In this document: one piece after another, positions 8,366-16,623 of the stretch | Position numbering within the stretch: the first letter of the stretch is position 1 | How the letters are laid out: every line of letters begins with the position of its first letter | DNA from: Sulfurovum sp. | Lineage (GTDB): Bacteria > Campylobacterota > Campylobacteria > Campylobacterales > Sulfurovaceae | Reading direction: 5' to 3' | Assembly (NCBI GenBank): GCA_027082955.1 | Contig: JALWTA010000015.1 | Location: forward strand, 1-45,013 | DNA length: 45,013 bases | The notes under the pieces: model-generated | The model's database searches: none | Told to the model about the DNA's origin: nothing | What the model saw: only the letters and a program-made list of their open reading frames with translations | Made by a program: the position numbers and the translations under genes

Positions 8366-8719
8366 ATGAAAATTGGAACGGACATCATTCATATTGAACG
8401 GATTGAGAAACTGGTCAAACGGTACGGCATCAAATTCAAACAGCGTTATCTTTCGCAAAAAGAGATTGCCGTTGCCAGACGCATTGAAACACTTGCAGGA
8501 TTCTGGGCAGCAAAAGAGGCCATTTCAAAGGCTTTAGGCTGTGGTATCGGCGGCAAATTGACCTTTCACGATATCATCATTGCCAAAGACCATAGAGGCG
8601 CACCCTATTTCAAACTGACTAAAGAGGCACAAAAAGTCCACAACATCAAAGAGAGTTCCATCTCCATCAGCCATGATGGAGGATTTGCCATAGCCGTGGC
8701 GGTCATTACCACGGCATAG
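8366..8719 (+). CDS. acpS: Holo-[acyl-carrier-protein] synthase
   Basis: AcpS transfers 4'-phosphopantetheine from CoA to acyl carrier protein, activating it for fatty acid synthesis. The 117-residue protein has the two magnesium-binding motifs: GTDI at 4-7 (Asp6) and FWAAKEAISKALG at 47-58 (Glu51). It ends with SISISHDGGFAIAVAV, the conserved C-terminal strand region. The length matches the family. The start has no obvious ribosome site. A lipoprotein gene follows after about 35 bp. Confidence 0.95.
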   Translation: MKIGTDIIHIERIEKLVKRYGIKFKQRYLSQKEIAVARRIETLAGFWAAKEAISKALGCGIGGKLTFHDIIIAKDHRGAPYFKLTKEAQKVHNIKESSISISHDGGFAIAVAVITTA

Positions 8720-8755
8720 GATGTTGTGGGTCAATTATATTTACAAAGGATTTTC

Positions 8756-9133
8756 ATGAAACACTGGATGATATTGGGCGTATGCGGATTGCTTGTTGCC
8801 GGTTGTTCTTTGAATACGGAGCCTGTTTACAGACCTCTTCCCTCTCAGCCCAAAAAAACAGTACCAAAACCTAAAATGCCGCCGGCACCTCCGAAAGCGG
8901 AACATACGCTAAAAGCCGTCGAAGACAATAACTTCTCACCTGAATATATGTACCCGCAAACCGACAAAACACGCACTGTACACCATACTGCGTCACACCA
9001 TAAAAAAACCGCAATGAGCAAAGAGGCTTGTATTCAGATGATAGGGAAGGAAAAGTTCGACCGCTATACGAAGATGCTTGGCAGTGAATATAACGCGATC
9101 AAACGGTGTGAACTTCTCAACTCGATGCAGTAG
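8756..9133 (+). CDS. Small proline-rich lipoprotein of unknown function
   Basis: Translation from ATG 8756 (preceded by AAGGA) gives 125 residues with a classic lipoprotein signal (KHWMILGVCGLLVAGC) and the lipidated Cys at 17. After that comes a Pro/Lys-rich low-complexity linker (about 25-45). A small C-terminal segment follows, with CIQMIGKEKFDRYTKMLG and a second Cys near the end. The two C-terminal cysteines could form a disulfide. I do not recognise the family. It probably anchors in the outer or inner membrane and is possibly co-transcribed with acpS. It converges with midA, separated by 6 bp. Confidence 0.8.
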   Translation: MKHWMILGVCGLLVAGCSLNTEPVYRPLPSQPKKTVPKPKMPPAPPKAEHTLKAVEDNNFSPEYMYPQTDKTRTVHHTASHHKKTAMSKEACIQMIGKEKFDRYTKMLGSEYNAIKRCELLNSMQ

Positions 9134-9139
9134 GCTTTT

Positions 9140-10126
9140 CTACTTGCAAAGATGCATCATTTTAAAGCGGTCTCCCATCATAGTGGGAGAGATGAGGGTC
9201 TTAACCTTGTCCGCTTCACGCATATAGTTTGCCTGAGAAGTTTGCCGTGCGAACTGTTCCAAAATATCGATCAGTCCGAACCGAACCAGCGCCCTCGCCT
9301 GCGTTTCGTAGGCTTTCTCTTCCATTCCCGCCGCTTCAAAGGCTTCCAGAACATGTGCAAAATTGACATCGTAGGTGATATCGTCTTTTTGAAATGCTTC
9401 TTTTAGTGCCAACGCTTCATCGAAAAGGGGAAAGGTCTCATGCTTTCGGTAAACACGAATGGAGAAATCGTTACGTACATACTTTTCACCATAATCAAAT
9501 GTAATAAAATCACATCGCTTGGCACCCGCAGCCATCGATTTGGCAAATGCTTCGTACCCTACGGCAATCTCTCCCTGTTTTAAATACTGTTTTGCTGCCC
9601 ATGAGAGCATCTCTTTGGGAGCATCTTCCCACCCTATGTTGTGGTTCTCTACCACTGCGATCTTGCCATCCTTAAGTAGTTCGCAGGGGAAGGCATCAAA
9701 AATCTCATTGGCAACGATACAGGCATAGTCGGCATTGATCTCCGAGAGATCACCAAAATGCGTTACCTCCACATCTTCACCGAAACGTGACCGAATGTAT
9801 GCAATTTGCGCCTCTCTGACTTCAGGCTGCCGTTCCACTATCCCAAACCGCATTGTTTCAACCAATGTCGGATCACAGGTGTAAAGCCACTGTATCATAT
9901 CACACAGAAGATACCCCTGATGTGCCCCCACTTCTACCAGCCAGCCATTGCGATCCGCCTCTCCCTGAGAGATCATCTTGAACAGATAATTGGCAATACT
10001 CGCACCGAAAAAAGCACTGGTACTGACTGCTGTATAAAAATCACCACCCTTGCCAATGGCTTTAAAGTCTTTATAGTAGCCGTTCTCTCCATACAGCCAT
10101 GCATCCATATAGTCGCTAAAGTACAT
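9140..10126 (-). CDS. MidA/NDUFAF7-family SAM-dependent methyltransferase
   Basis: This 328-residue protein belongs to the COG1565 (DUF185) methyltransferases, whose mitochondrial member NDUFAF7 methylates an arginine of a complex I subunit. Visible signatures are the N-terminal YMDAWLYGENGYY and GDFYTAVSTSAFFG, the SAM motif LVEVGAHQGYLL (about 63-74), and VANEIFDAFPCE. Its start overlaps the end of the tolC-like gene by 11 bp, so the two are translationally coupled. A role in complex I assembly in this organism is only an inference from the family. Confidence 0.85.
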   Translation of the reverse strand: MYFSDYMDAWLYGENGYYKDFKAIGKGGDFYTAVSTSAFFGASIANYLFKMISQGEADRNGWLVEVGAHQGYLLCDMIQWLYTCDPTLVETMRFGIVERQPEVREAQIAYIRSRFGEDVEVTHFGDLSEINADYACIVANEIFDAFPCELLKDGKIAVVENHNIGWEDAPKEMLSWAAKQYLKQGEIAVGYEAFAKSMAAGAKRCDFITFDYGEKYVRNDFSIRVYRKHETFPLFDEALALKEAFQKDDITYDVNFAHVLEAFEAAGMEEKAYETQARALVRFGLIDILEQFARQTSQANYMREADKVKTLISPTMMGDRFKMMHLCK

Positions 10127-11327
10127 TTGCCATCCGTATGTAAAGTTTTAGAAGCTGTATCTGCTTGTCGATACGGTAGATTTGCTGATCAAGCTTTCTG
10201 ATTTTGAGTGAGTTCTGCATCACCTCTGCATCTAGCGGTGTTTTCTCTCCTGCATCAGCAAGGTTCTTTGTAACACGATACAGGTTCGCATAGACCTTTT
10301 CATCCTTGTGTGCCAGGGCGATCTTCTTATCAAGAATATGCAGGCTGTTACGTATCCAGTCATACTCTTCATTGATCGTATGCCGACGGTCAATGACCTC
10401 TGTCTGCGCCTGAAGTTTCTTCACCTTGCTCAGCTCAATATCCGACAATGCATTGACATCTATGGGCATGGAGACCGTAAAACCGTAGTTGTAATACGCA
10501 CCGTTAAGATTGGGGCTTGGGAAAAGCGGGTTAAGATCACCATTGTTGTATTGTGCCTGTAAAGAGAGTGTAGGCAGATATTTTGCCCAGGTAACCTTCT
10601 GCTGGTACGCTACCTCTCTAGCATGGGCAATATCACGCTTGAGCTCAAGGTCTTCATGCAGATAGGTTTTCTTTGGAACCAGCTTCAACGTTGGCAGTTT
10701 CAGCGTGTCTGGATTTTTGTCGCTAAGCAGCGAAAAACGCTGTTTGAGTTCCATCGCACTAAATTGCAATTGCAGCAAGGAGGTCTCATCCTGACTCTTC
10801 TTTAAAATTGCCTGATCAAGAAAACTGCTGTCGATCACTCCGGCACGGTAACGGTCTTTTTTTTGGAGGATGTCAATGCTGTCATTGCGGATCTGTACAT
10901 GCAGTTTCTGCTGTTGGAGCCTATTACGCTTTAACTGAAACAAGATCGTTACAGCATCGCCTATCATCTTCCTGCGCTGAAGTGTAATATCGGTCTGATT
11001 GCTCTGATGAAGTGCCTGCGCATACTTGATGGCATAGTAGATCCCGCCTGAACGAAAGATAGGCTGATCGATATAAACAGAAAAGTTTCCCGTATCTACC
11101 GTACCGGTTTTGAAACGTGTCGTATAATCTTTGCCATACCGTACCGTCACTGGATTGATCCAGCTTTTAGAGAGCATGTCACTTTGCAGGTCGTTGGCAT
11201 CAAAACGGTAATCAAAAAGCTTTTGTTTTGTGTCAGAAAGGATACCCGAGAGTTCATCGGCTACCAGTGGCAGTACCGACAGACTACAGAGAAGAAAGAG
11301 CCGCTTCAAAACGTTTGAATCCTTCAT
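10116..11327 (-). CDS. TolC-family outer-membrane channel protein
   Basis: The 403-residue product starts with a signal peptide (LKRLFLLCSLSVLPLVADE) and then shows the long amphipathic helices and two-fold pattern of the TolC outer-membrane efflux family, including YYNYGFTVSMPIDVNALS in the second half. The start at 11327 is well supported by an AAGGAGGAG site six bases upstream, located inside the end of argD; the genes overlap by 44 bp. It is presumably the outer-membrane partner of the HlyD-type adaptor at 15266, but no inner-membrane transporter is encoded between them. Confidence 0.82.
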   Translation of the reverse strand: MKDSNVLKRLFLLCSLSVLPLVADELSGILSDTKQKLFDYRFDANDLQSDMLSKSWINPVTVRYGKDYTTRFKTGTVDTGNFSVYIDQPIFRSGGIYYAIKYAQALHQSNQTDITLQRRKMIGDAVTILFQLKRNRLQQQKLHVQIRNDSIDILQKKDRYRAGVIDSSFLDQAILKKSQDETSLLQLQFSAMELKQRFSLLSDKNPDTLKLPTLKLVPKKTYLHEDLELKRDIAHAREVAYQQKVTWAKYLPTLSLQAQYNNGDLNPLFPSPNLNGAYYNYGFTVSMPIDVNALSDIELSKVKKLQAQTEVIDRRHTINEEYDWIRNSLHILDKKIALAHKDEKVYANLYRVTKNLADAGEKTPLDAEVMQNSLKIRKLDQQIYRIDKQIQLLKLYIRMANVL

Positions 11328-12471
11328 CGATCTCCTCCTTGCTTATGGTAAGACTCGGCAGGAAACGTACTGTATTGCGTCCTGCCTTCAATACAACCAC
11401 ACCCTCTTCCAGACTCTTTTTAATCACATTACCCTGAATCTCCGCACTTTTTGCACGCAGTCCGCGCATCAATCCAAGCCCTACTTCCTGTGTGAAGAGT
11501 GCCGGATATTCGGCAGCCACGGCTTTGAGTTTCGATTCAAAATAGAGCAGTGTCTCATGGAGTACCCCACTCTCATAGACTGCTGAGAGAATATCGAGTA
11601 CTGCATTACCAGCCGCTGTACTGAGGTAGTTACCGCCAAACGTACTGCCGTGATCACCCGGCTTAAAGACATCCTTGTGCTTTGTCATCACCGCCCCTAT
11701 GGGTACGCCGCCGCCAAGTCCTTTGGCAAGGGTAATGATATCGGGCTCTATCTCGTAAAGATTGCTGGCAAGGAACTCACCGGTACGGTACACACCTGTC
11801 TGTACCTCATCGACAATGAGCAGTACGTTTTTCTCTTTGAGATGTGCGGCAAGCTGCTGTACTTTCTCTTTATCAAAGGGCTGTACACCGCCCTCTCCCT
11901 GTACAAGCTCCAGCAGTACCGCTATGGTCTCATCATCGATGGCACCGTAGACATCATCGAGAGTCGGCACATAGGAAAACCCGTCAGGATAGGGAGAAAA
12001 ATGCGGGGTATGAAAATTCTCCTGTCCCGTCGCCTTGACTGTCGTAATGGTACGTCCATGAAAGGAGTGTTCAAGAGTAATGACCTTGTAGCGTTTCTTC
12101 TCAAACTGCGTCTCACCATACTTACGTGCGATTTTGATGGCTCCTTCATTCGCCTCTGCTCCGGAGTTGGCAAAGAACACCCCCATATCATAGCCGCTAA
12201 GCTCCACCATACGTTTTGCCAGTTTTGCCTGCGGTTCGATCACCTGCAGGTTGGAAATGTGGATGATCTTTTTTGCCTGTTCGCAGATCGCTTCGGTCAG
12301 CTTTGGGTTGCCGTGCCCGACAGAATTGACCGCAATCCCGGAACCGAAATCGATGTAATCTTTTCCGTTTTCATCATAGAGTGTCGAACCGACACCCTTT
12401 ACAAAATTGGTATAGTCACGTGCATAGGTTTGCAGTACGTACTGCTTATCCATCTCTTCAAGTGTCATCAT
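11284..12471 (-). CDS. argD: Acetylornithine aminotransferase
   Basis: ArgD is the PLP enzyme that converts N-acetylglutamate semialdehyde to N-acetylornithine in arginine synthesis; many homologues also serve lysine synthesis. The 395-residue protein has the class-III aminotransferase features: FANSGAEANEGAIKIARKY, LLIVDEVQTGVYRTG (about 213-227) and ITLAKGLGGGVPIGA with the PLP lysine (about 247). AGAGGTG precedes the first of two ATG codons. It sits in a minus-strand run between the TPR gene and the TolC gene, whose start is embedded in its 3' end. Confidence 0.93.
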   Translation of the reverse strand: MMTLEEMDKQYVLQTYARDYTNFVKGVGSTLYDENGKDYIDFGSGIAVNSVGHGNPKLTEAICEQAKKIIHISNLQVIEPQAKLAKRMVELSGYDMGVFFANSGAEANEGAIKIARKYGETQFEKKRYKVITLEHSFHGRTITTVKATGQENFHTPHFSPYPDGFSYVPTLDDVYGAIDDETIAVLLELVQGEGGVQPFDKEKVQQLAAHLKEKNVLLIVDEVQTGVYRTGEFLASNLYEIEPDIITLAKGLGGGVPIGAVMTKHKDVFKPGDHGSTFGGNYLSTAAGNAVLDILSAVYESGVLHETLLYFESKLKAVAAEYPALFTQEVGLGLMRGLRAKSAEIQGNVIKKSLEEGVVVLKAGRNTVRFLPSLTISKEEIDEGFKRFEAALSSL

Positions 12472-12631
12472 CTATCACCTCTCTGCCACACACTTCAACA
12501 CCTCTGTTTAGAATTGCCGGCAAGATAAATTTTCAATCCGATATTATAGCAGAGAGTTAGTAATAGTGCTTGGACTATTCGATTTTGGCATGCCCTGTCT
12601 TGCAAAGAACATCATCAAAATCACTCTCCTT

Positions 12632-13327
12632 TCACCATCTTTCCCTGTGAGGCATTTTGCGAAGATAGACAAAAGGATCATCAAACTGCACACGCTTGGG
12701 CATAGATTTAACAGATTTTAAAAACCATGCTTCTGCCTGCTTTTTATCTCCTATCTCCATGTAACAGACCCCCATATCATTACTGAAAAGCGATTTGAAA
12801 AACTCGATGTCACTACACTCGTCAACTTGACCTCTGGGGAACACATGTTCAAAGATAGTCATCGCTTTACGTCTTCTGCTTTGCAGCATCTTCTCAAGCG
12901 ATTTGACGCCTCTTTTGTAGAGCATGTCTACCTGTGCAAGCCCTTTTCCAAACCATTCCAATGCCTCTTCTAGCTGACCATTTCTAGCATACAGTATACC
13001 AATACGGTGATACAAAGCAAGCATATCCACATCGAGTGCTACAACCGTTTTGAATGGCTCCATCGCATCACGATACCATCCCATTTCATCATAGACAAGC
13101 CCCAGCGAATAGAGTATCTCGATGTTCCCCTCTCTTTGTGCTTTTGCCTGTGTAAGATAAAACTGTGCATAATCAAGATTATGAAGCATACGATAGCATT
13201 CACCTACAATGTAACAGTATGCCCAATCCTCAATGACATCAACTTCAAGCCGGTGCATCTGCTGAAGTGCATCAAAATAATTTCCCTCCCGCATCATTGC
13301 TGCGATCTTTTCTCTTTGTGTACGCAT
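12632..13327 (-). CDS. Tetratricopeptide-repeat protein
   Basis: The ATG at 13327 is preferred because AGGAG lies eight bases upstream; a GTG nine bases earlier abuts that site. The 231-residue protein is almost entirely helical, with about four TPR-like repeats, for example ILYSLGLVYDEMGWYRDAMEPFK and LALYHRIGILYARNGQLEEALEWFGKGL. There is no signal peptide or membrane helix, so it is cytoplasmic. TPRs bind protein partners; the partner here is unknown, but the neighbouring molybdenum enzyme is a possible client. Confidence 0.8.
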   Translation of the reverse strand: MRTQREKIAAMMREGNYFDALQQMHRLEVDVIEDWAYCYIVGECYRMLHNLDYAQFYLTQAKAQREGNIEILYSLGLVYDEMGWYRDAMEPFKTVVALDVDMLALYHRIGILYARNGQLEEALEWFGKGLAQVDMLYKRGVKSLEKMLQSRRRKAMTIFEHVFPRGQVDECSDIEFFKSLFSNDMGVCYMEIGDKKQAEAWFLKSVKSMPKRVQFDDPFVYLRKMPHRERW

Positions 13328-13388
13328 GATATACACTCCTTATCGGTTAGATAAGTCAAGTATAGGCAGCATAATCAAACGGGACAAT

Positions 13389-13422
13389 GGCATTTTGAAG
13401 AAAAAAAAAGTGTAAAAATGCC
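13389..13422. other. Inverted repeat downstream of the molybdopterin oxidoreductase gene
   Basis: GGCATTTT (13389-13396) pairs with AAAATGCC (13415-13422) around an 18-base loop containing nine consecutive A on the plus strand. It lies between the molybdopterin oxidoreductase stop and the TPR gene. It may be a weak transcription end or a processing signal. The stem is AT-rich and no U-tract follows it. Confidence 0.3.
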
Positions 13423-13469
13423 TAGTTGAAGTAAAAGGCTGGGAGCATCAGATAAGCGGGCGCTTCCTA

Positions 13470-15269
13470 TCAGGAACGCTGTACGGTCACCTTGACCTCC
13501 TGATAGCAGGCATTCTCTCCCTCATCACTCAAAATGGAAGGTGTCAGGGTATTGACTCCGATCGTGTTATTGGTGACAACCACACAGTTGGGACGTAGAT
13601 CTTCTGTAAGGTGAACAGTGAACCGGTGGCTGCCATATGGAGATGAAAGCATGACCTCTTCCCCCTCCTCAAAACCGGCATCCGGATGCATCTGTACACG
13701 ATTGTCCCGCACAAACTGCGTATTGAGCGATTTGGAAGACTTGGGTGAGAGCAGCCAAAAGGTCTCATCTTTAGGCTTTTTCGTACTCTTCTTGCGATAC
13801 TTCGTAAAACGCTTTGGATTGATAAAATCATCATCATATTCATCAATAAAGATAAATGATTCATCACCCTCTTCACCAAATCCATCTTCATAAGGAATGG
13901 ATGCATAGCCGGGAGTACGGTAGCACCCCTCCTCCTCTTCACACTGGTCTAGCCAATGTTGAATGTATGCCTGTTCTTCTTTAAGACCGGAGAGGTTGAA
14001 CGCATCGAACAGGTATTTGGTAAAATCATATTCACTGATACCAATCGGACTCTCTACGACCTTGTTCATCTTTTCAACATAGTGATGCCCATAGCTAAGC
14101 CGTACATCCTCTTTTTCAAAAAAATGCTTTGCAGGAATGACGATATCTGCAAGTGCAGAGGTTTCATTCTCATACAAGCCAAAATAGATCAGGGTATCTG
14201 TAGCGGAGAGTTCTTCTTTAACACGGTTGCTGTCCGGCATAGACGCAGCCGGATTGCCGCCTTGCACCAAAACTGTATCGAAGAAGGAAAACTTGGTGGT
14301 CGCTTTTGGGACGCTGGTCGTTTGTACACGGAAGGGGTTATCAAACCCCAATTTGGAGTCTCCCAGATAGTGCACTCCGCATCCCTCTTTGCCAAAAAGC
14401 CCCAATACCGCCGCAAGCGAATCGATCGCCTGAAGCACATAGGAACCTGTGGAGTACTTCTGTACCCCGGTACCGACAAGAAAGACCACACGCTGATCAC
14501 GCATGATCTCCAAAATGCGTCCCATCTCACCCAAATCGGTTCCAATATGCTCCAGTATCGCTTTGATACGGTGTTCTCTGGTATAGTCGTAGAAATCGTC
14601 AAAATCGGGGGCAAACGCCTCCAGCCACTCCAGATCTTCACCATCTTCCATGAAAACAAAACGTGCCAGCAAAATCGCAACATAATAGTCCATACGCGGC
14701 TCTATCTGCATATGCAGGTCAGCTTTTTTTGCGATCGGGGTTTTTACAGGATCAATGACCACCAGCTTCTTCCCCTCTATAAAAGGCATTAGATGTGCAT
14801 TCGTAACAGTGATATTGCGCCCCCATACCACTACCACATCCGCTTTGGCGATCTGCTCAAGCGGCAGATTTCGGTGTACCCCTCTCCCAAGCAATATGCC
14901 TGCTTCTCCGGCACCGTCACACAACGAACCGTGGGTCAATGATCCCCCTATTTCTGCCATAAAAAGGTTGGTCACTTCCTGCATCACACCCAGATTGCCT
15001 GAACCGCGCCAAAGCAGTGTGCGCTCTTTTTTAAAGGCTTCCGCTGCTGCTGCAAGTGCTTCATCCATGCTTACTTCTTGCCCATTGACACGCGGTACAG
15101 TGATACGTTCTGTCTCGTGCATCCGTTTGTTCAGCAAAGCACAGAGGGCACCGTTACCGGCAGGATGTGCCTTGTCTCCGCTGATTTTTGGAAAATGTGC
15201 CTTGTCTGCGACGATACGACAGGCATCATAACAATCCAGCCCACATGCTGTATGGATAATTTCGCTCAT
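13470..15269 (-). CDS. Molybdopterin oxidoreductase, CxxxCxxxC type
   Basis: This 599-residue protein belongs to the DMSO reductase superfamily (bis-molybdopterin guanine dinucleotide enzymes). The N-terminal [4Fe-4S] motif reads CGLDCYDAC with a fourth Cys about 27 residues later (GALC). That is the spacing of the subgroup often seen as CPLDCPDAC rather than the formate dehydrogenase CxxC form. The cofactor-binding core (VVVWGRNI, VVIDPVKT, VQGGNPAASMPDS) and the C-terminal dinucleotide-binding domain are present. No Tat or Sec signal is visible, so it is predicted cytoplasmic. An acidic insert lies near residues 450-475. The start ATG overlaps the adaptor's stop as ATGA. The substrate is unknown. 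Confidence 0.88.
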   Translation of the reverse strand: MSEIIHTACGLDCYDACRIVADKAHFPKISGDKAHPAGNGALCALLNKRMHETERITVPRVNGQEVSMDEALAAAAEAFKKERTLLWRGSGNLGVMQEVTNLFMAEIGGSLTHGSLCDGAGEAGILLGRGVHRNLPLEQIAKADVVVVWGRNITVTNAHLMPFIEGKKLVVIDPVKTPIAKKADLHMQIEPRMDYYVAILLARFVFMEDGEDLEWLEAFAPDFDDFYDYTREHRIKAILEHIGTDLGEMGRILEIMRDQRVVFLVGTGVQKYSTGSYVLQAIDSLAAVLGLFGKEGCGVHYLGDSKLGFDNPFRVQTTSVPKATTKFSFFDTVLVQGGNPAASMPDSNRVKEELSATDTLIYFGLYENETSALADIVIPAKHFFEKEDVRLSYGHHYVEKMNKVVESPIGISEYDFTKYLFDAFNLSGLKEEQAYIQHWLDQCEEEEGCYRTPGYASIPYEDGFGEEGDESFIFIDEYDDDFINPKRFTKYRKKSTKKPKDETFWLLSPKSSKSLNTQFVRDNRVQMHPDAGFEEGEEVMLSSPYGSHRFTVHLTEDLRPNCVVVTNNTIGVNTLTPSILSDEGENACYQEVKVTVQRS

Positions 15270-16066
15270 TTCAGCTCTACCTTGACCAGTTGAGAGAAAG
15301 AGGTTTTCGGTGCATCAATATAGATCTCTGCACGATAGGATGAAATGTATTTCTCATCCGCAACACGCCACACTTTAGTTACGCGGTAAGATGTCGCTTT
15401 GTCATTAAGAAAGACCCTTTCCTGTGATACATGTGCCGCCTCTTCGGGAGATAAGTACAAAACCAGTTTCGCACGGGTCATGTCATCGACAGTCGCAAGC
15501 GGTGTACCCGGAGCGACGAAATCACCTTTACGTACCATAAGACGGTACAGATAACGGTGATGCAGCACCAAGGATTTCTTGGCTATCGTATCTTTCAGCC
15601 GTGCTGCTTTATACTGCATATCGATAAGCTGTCGCTGAAGTACCGTGATCTTCTCTTTGGTGGCCAGATACTGGTTCTTTACAGAGACATAGGCACTGAA
15701 AGCACTGTCCTTTTGTGTTTGCGAAGCGGTCGGAAGTTTTTCGAGCCGGTGAAAATAGCCTTCCTGTCGTTGACTGCTCTTTTCCAGCAGTGCCGCCATT
15801 TGACGATCGATCCGAAGGGTCTCTTCAAGCAGCGCAATGCTCTTTTGTGTAGCATTGAGATCCTTGATCTCCAGTGCATCATCCAAATGTACGATCCGCT
15901 TTCCCTCTACAACGCTCCCTTCCAGTCTTTGCACCGCTTCCGTCACCAAACCGCTGACAGAAGCTTTAAGTACACTACGGTCATACGGCTCAACTTTTGC
16001 ATAATGTACCTTGGCACACAGCAGCATTGGTACAAACAGCACTCCCAACAACACTTTGTGGTTCAC
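15266..16066 (-). CDS. HlyD-type periplasmic adaptor (membrane fusion protein)
   Basis: The 266-residue product has a signal peptide (NHKVLLGVLFVPMLLCA) and the adaptor layout: a biotinyl-lipoyl-like half near the N-terminus (ASVSGLVTEAV, EGSVVEGKRIVHLDD), a long helical hairpin (about 70-165), and the returning lipoyl half (VRKGDFVAPGTPLATVDD). It starts with GTG, preceded by AGGAG. It is coupled to the molybdopterin oxidoreductase gene by ATGA. Adaptors normally bridge an inner-membrane pump and TolC; the TolC-like protein is four genes downstream but no pump gene is in the cluster. Confidence 0.83.
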   Translation of the reverse strand: MNHKVLLGVLFVPMLLCAKVHYAKVEPYDRSVLKASVSGLVTEAVQRLEGSVVEGKRIVHLDDALEIKDLNATQKSIALLEETLRIDRQMAALLEKSSQRQEGYFHRLEKLPTASQTQKDSAFSAYVSVKNQYLATKEKITVLQRQLIDMQYKAARLKDTIAKKSLVLHHRYLYRLMVRKGDFVAPGTPLATVDDMTRAKLVLYLSPEEAAHVSQERVFLNDKATSYRVTKVWRVADEKYISSYRAEIYIDAPKTSFSQLVKVELK

Positions 16067-16085
16067 AGATCTTTTCTCCTCTGTA

Positions 16086-16376
16086 CTATTCGCACTGTGT
16101 TACAATGGAAGCGACAAGGTCAATGAAAACCGTTGCCGTACGCTCATCGATCTCTTTATCTACCACAAGTGCACTGATCTGCCGTTCCAGCTCTTCGTCC
16201 AGCCCGCGTTCTTCTAGCATCTTTTCAGCCACTGCCAAACGCCGAAACACCTTTTCAAGCTCCTGCTCCACAATGTTCTGGTTCGCCGTTTTTGCGATCT
16301 CAAAATAGGACGACTTTGGGGTTCTTCCCATAAAGTCCATACCGTAATCTTCATCATCATCTTCAAACATACCCAT
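16086..16376 (-). CDS. Small acidic protein of unknown function
   Basis: The ATG at 16376 has AAGGAG seven bases upstream and is preferred over a more distal one. It gives about 96 residues: a very acidic start (MGMFEDDDEDYGMDFMG) followed by a helical region rich in Glu, Leu and Arg that could form a coiled coil (EQELEKVFRRLAVAEKMLEERG). There is no signal peptide. The family is not recognised. It ends 19 bp before the HlyD-type adaptor gene and probably leads that transcript. Confidence 0.7.
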   Translation of the reverse strand: MGMFEDDDEDYGMDFMGRTPKSSYFEIAKTANQNIVEQELEKVFRRLAVAEKMLEERGLDEELERQISALVVDKEIDERTATVFIDLVASIVTQCE

Positions 16377-16562
16377 TCTCTGCTCCTTGCATCGGTAAAT
16401 ACTTTTTTGGCAGAACAATGCAAAACCGTCCCAATAAAATACCTGTCTATTTTGCCAAACCGGTCTGCATCACACTTCACCATGAAATTTCGCTAATTAT
16501 AGCCAACTTATGTAAATGTTCCCACCAAACAGATGTATCAAAACCTCATATCGCACAAGGAT

Positions 16563-16591
16563 TGCTATTTATCTCATAAAAAAATTATGAT
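16563..16591 (+). promoter_or_regulatory. Probable promoter of the FIST-GGDEF-EAL gene
   Basis: TTGCTA (16563-16568) and TATGAT (16586-16591) are separated by 17 bp, ahead of the start at 16624. A second possible -10, TATACT, overlaps at 16591-16596. The region lies between divergent genes. Confidence 0.55.
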
Positions 16592-16623
16592 ATACTATTT
16601 TAAAATTCTATAAAGTAATTGTC

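Noticed and set aside
11650-12528. 292-residue open frame opposite argD
   Set aside because: It is the antisense shadow of a well-conserved enzyme gene with clear motifs on the minus strand.
13956-14792. 278-residue open frame opposite the molybdopterin oxidoreductase
   Set aside because: It is a shadow frame, with no ribosome site or domain signature.
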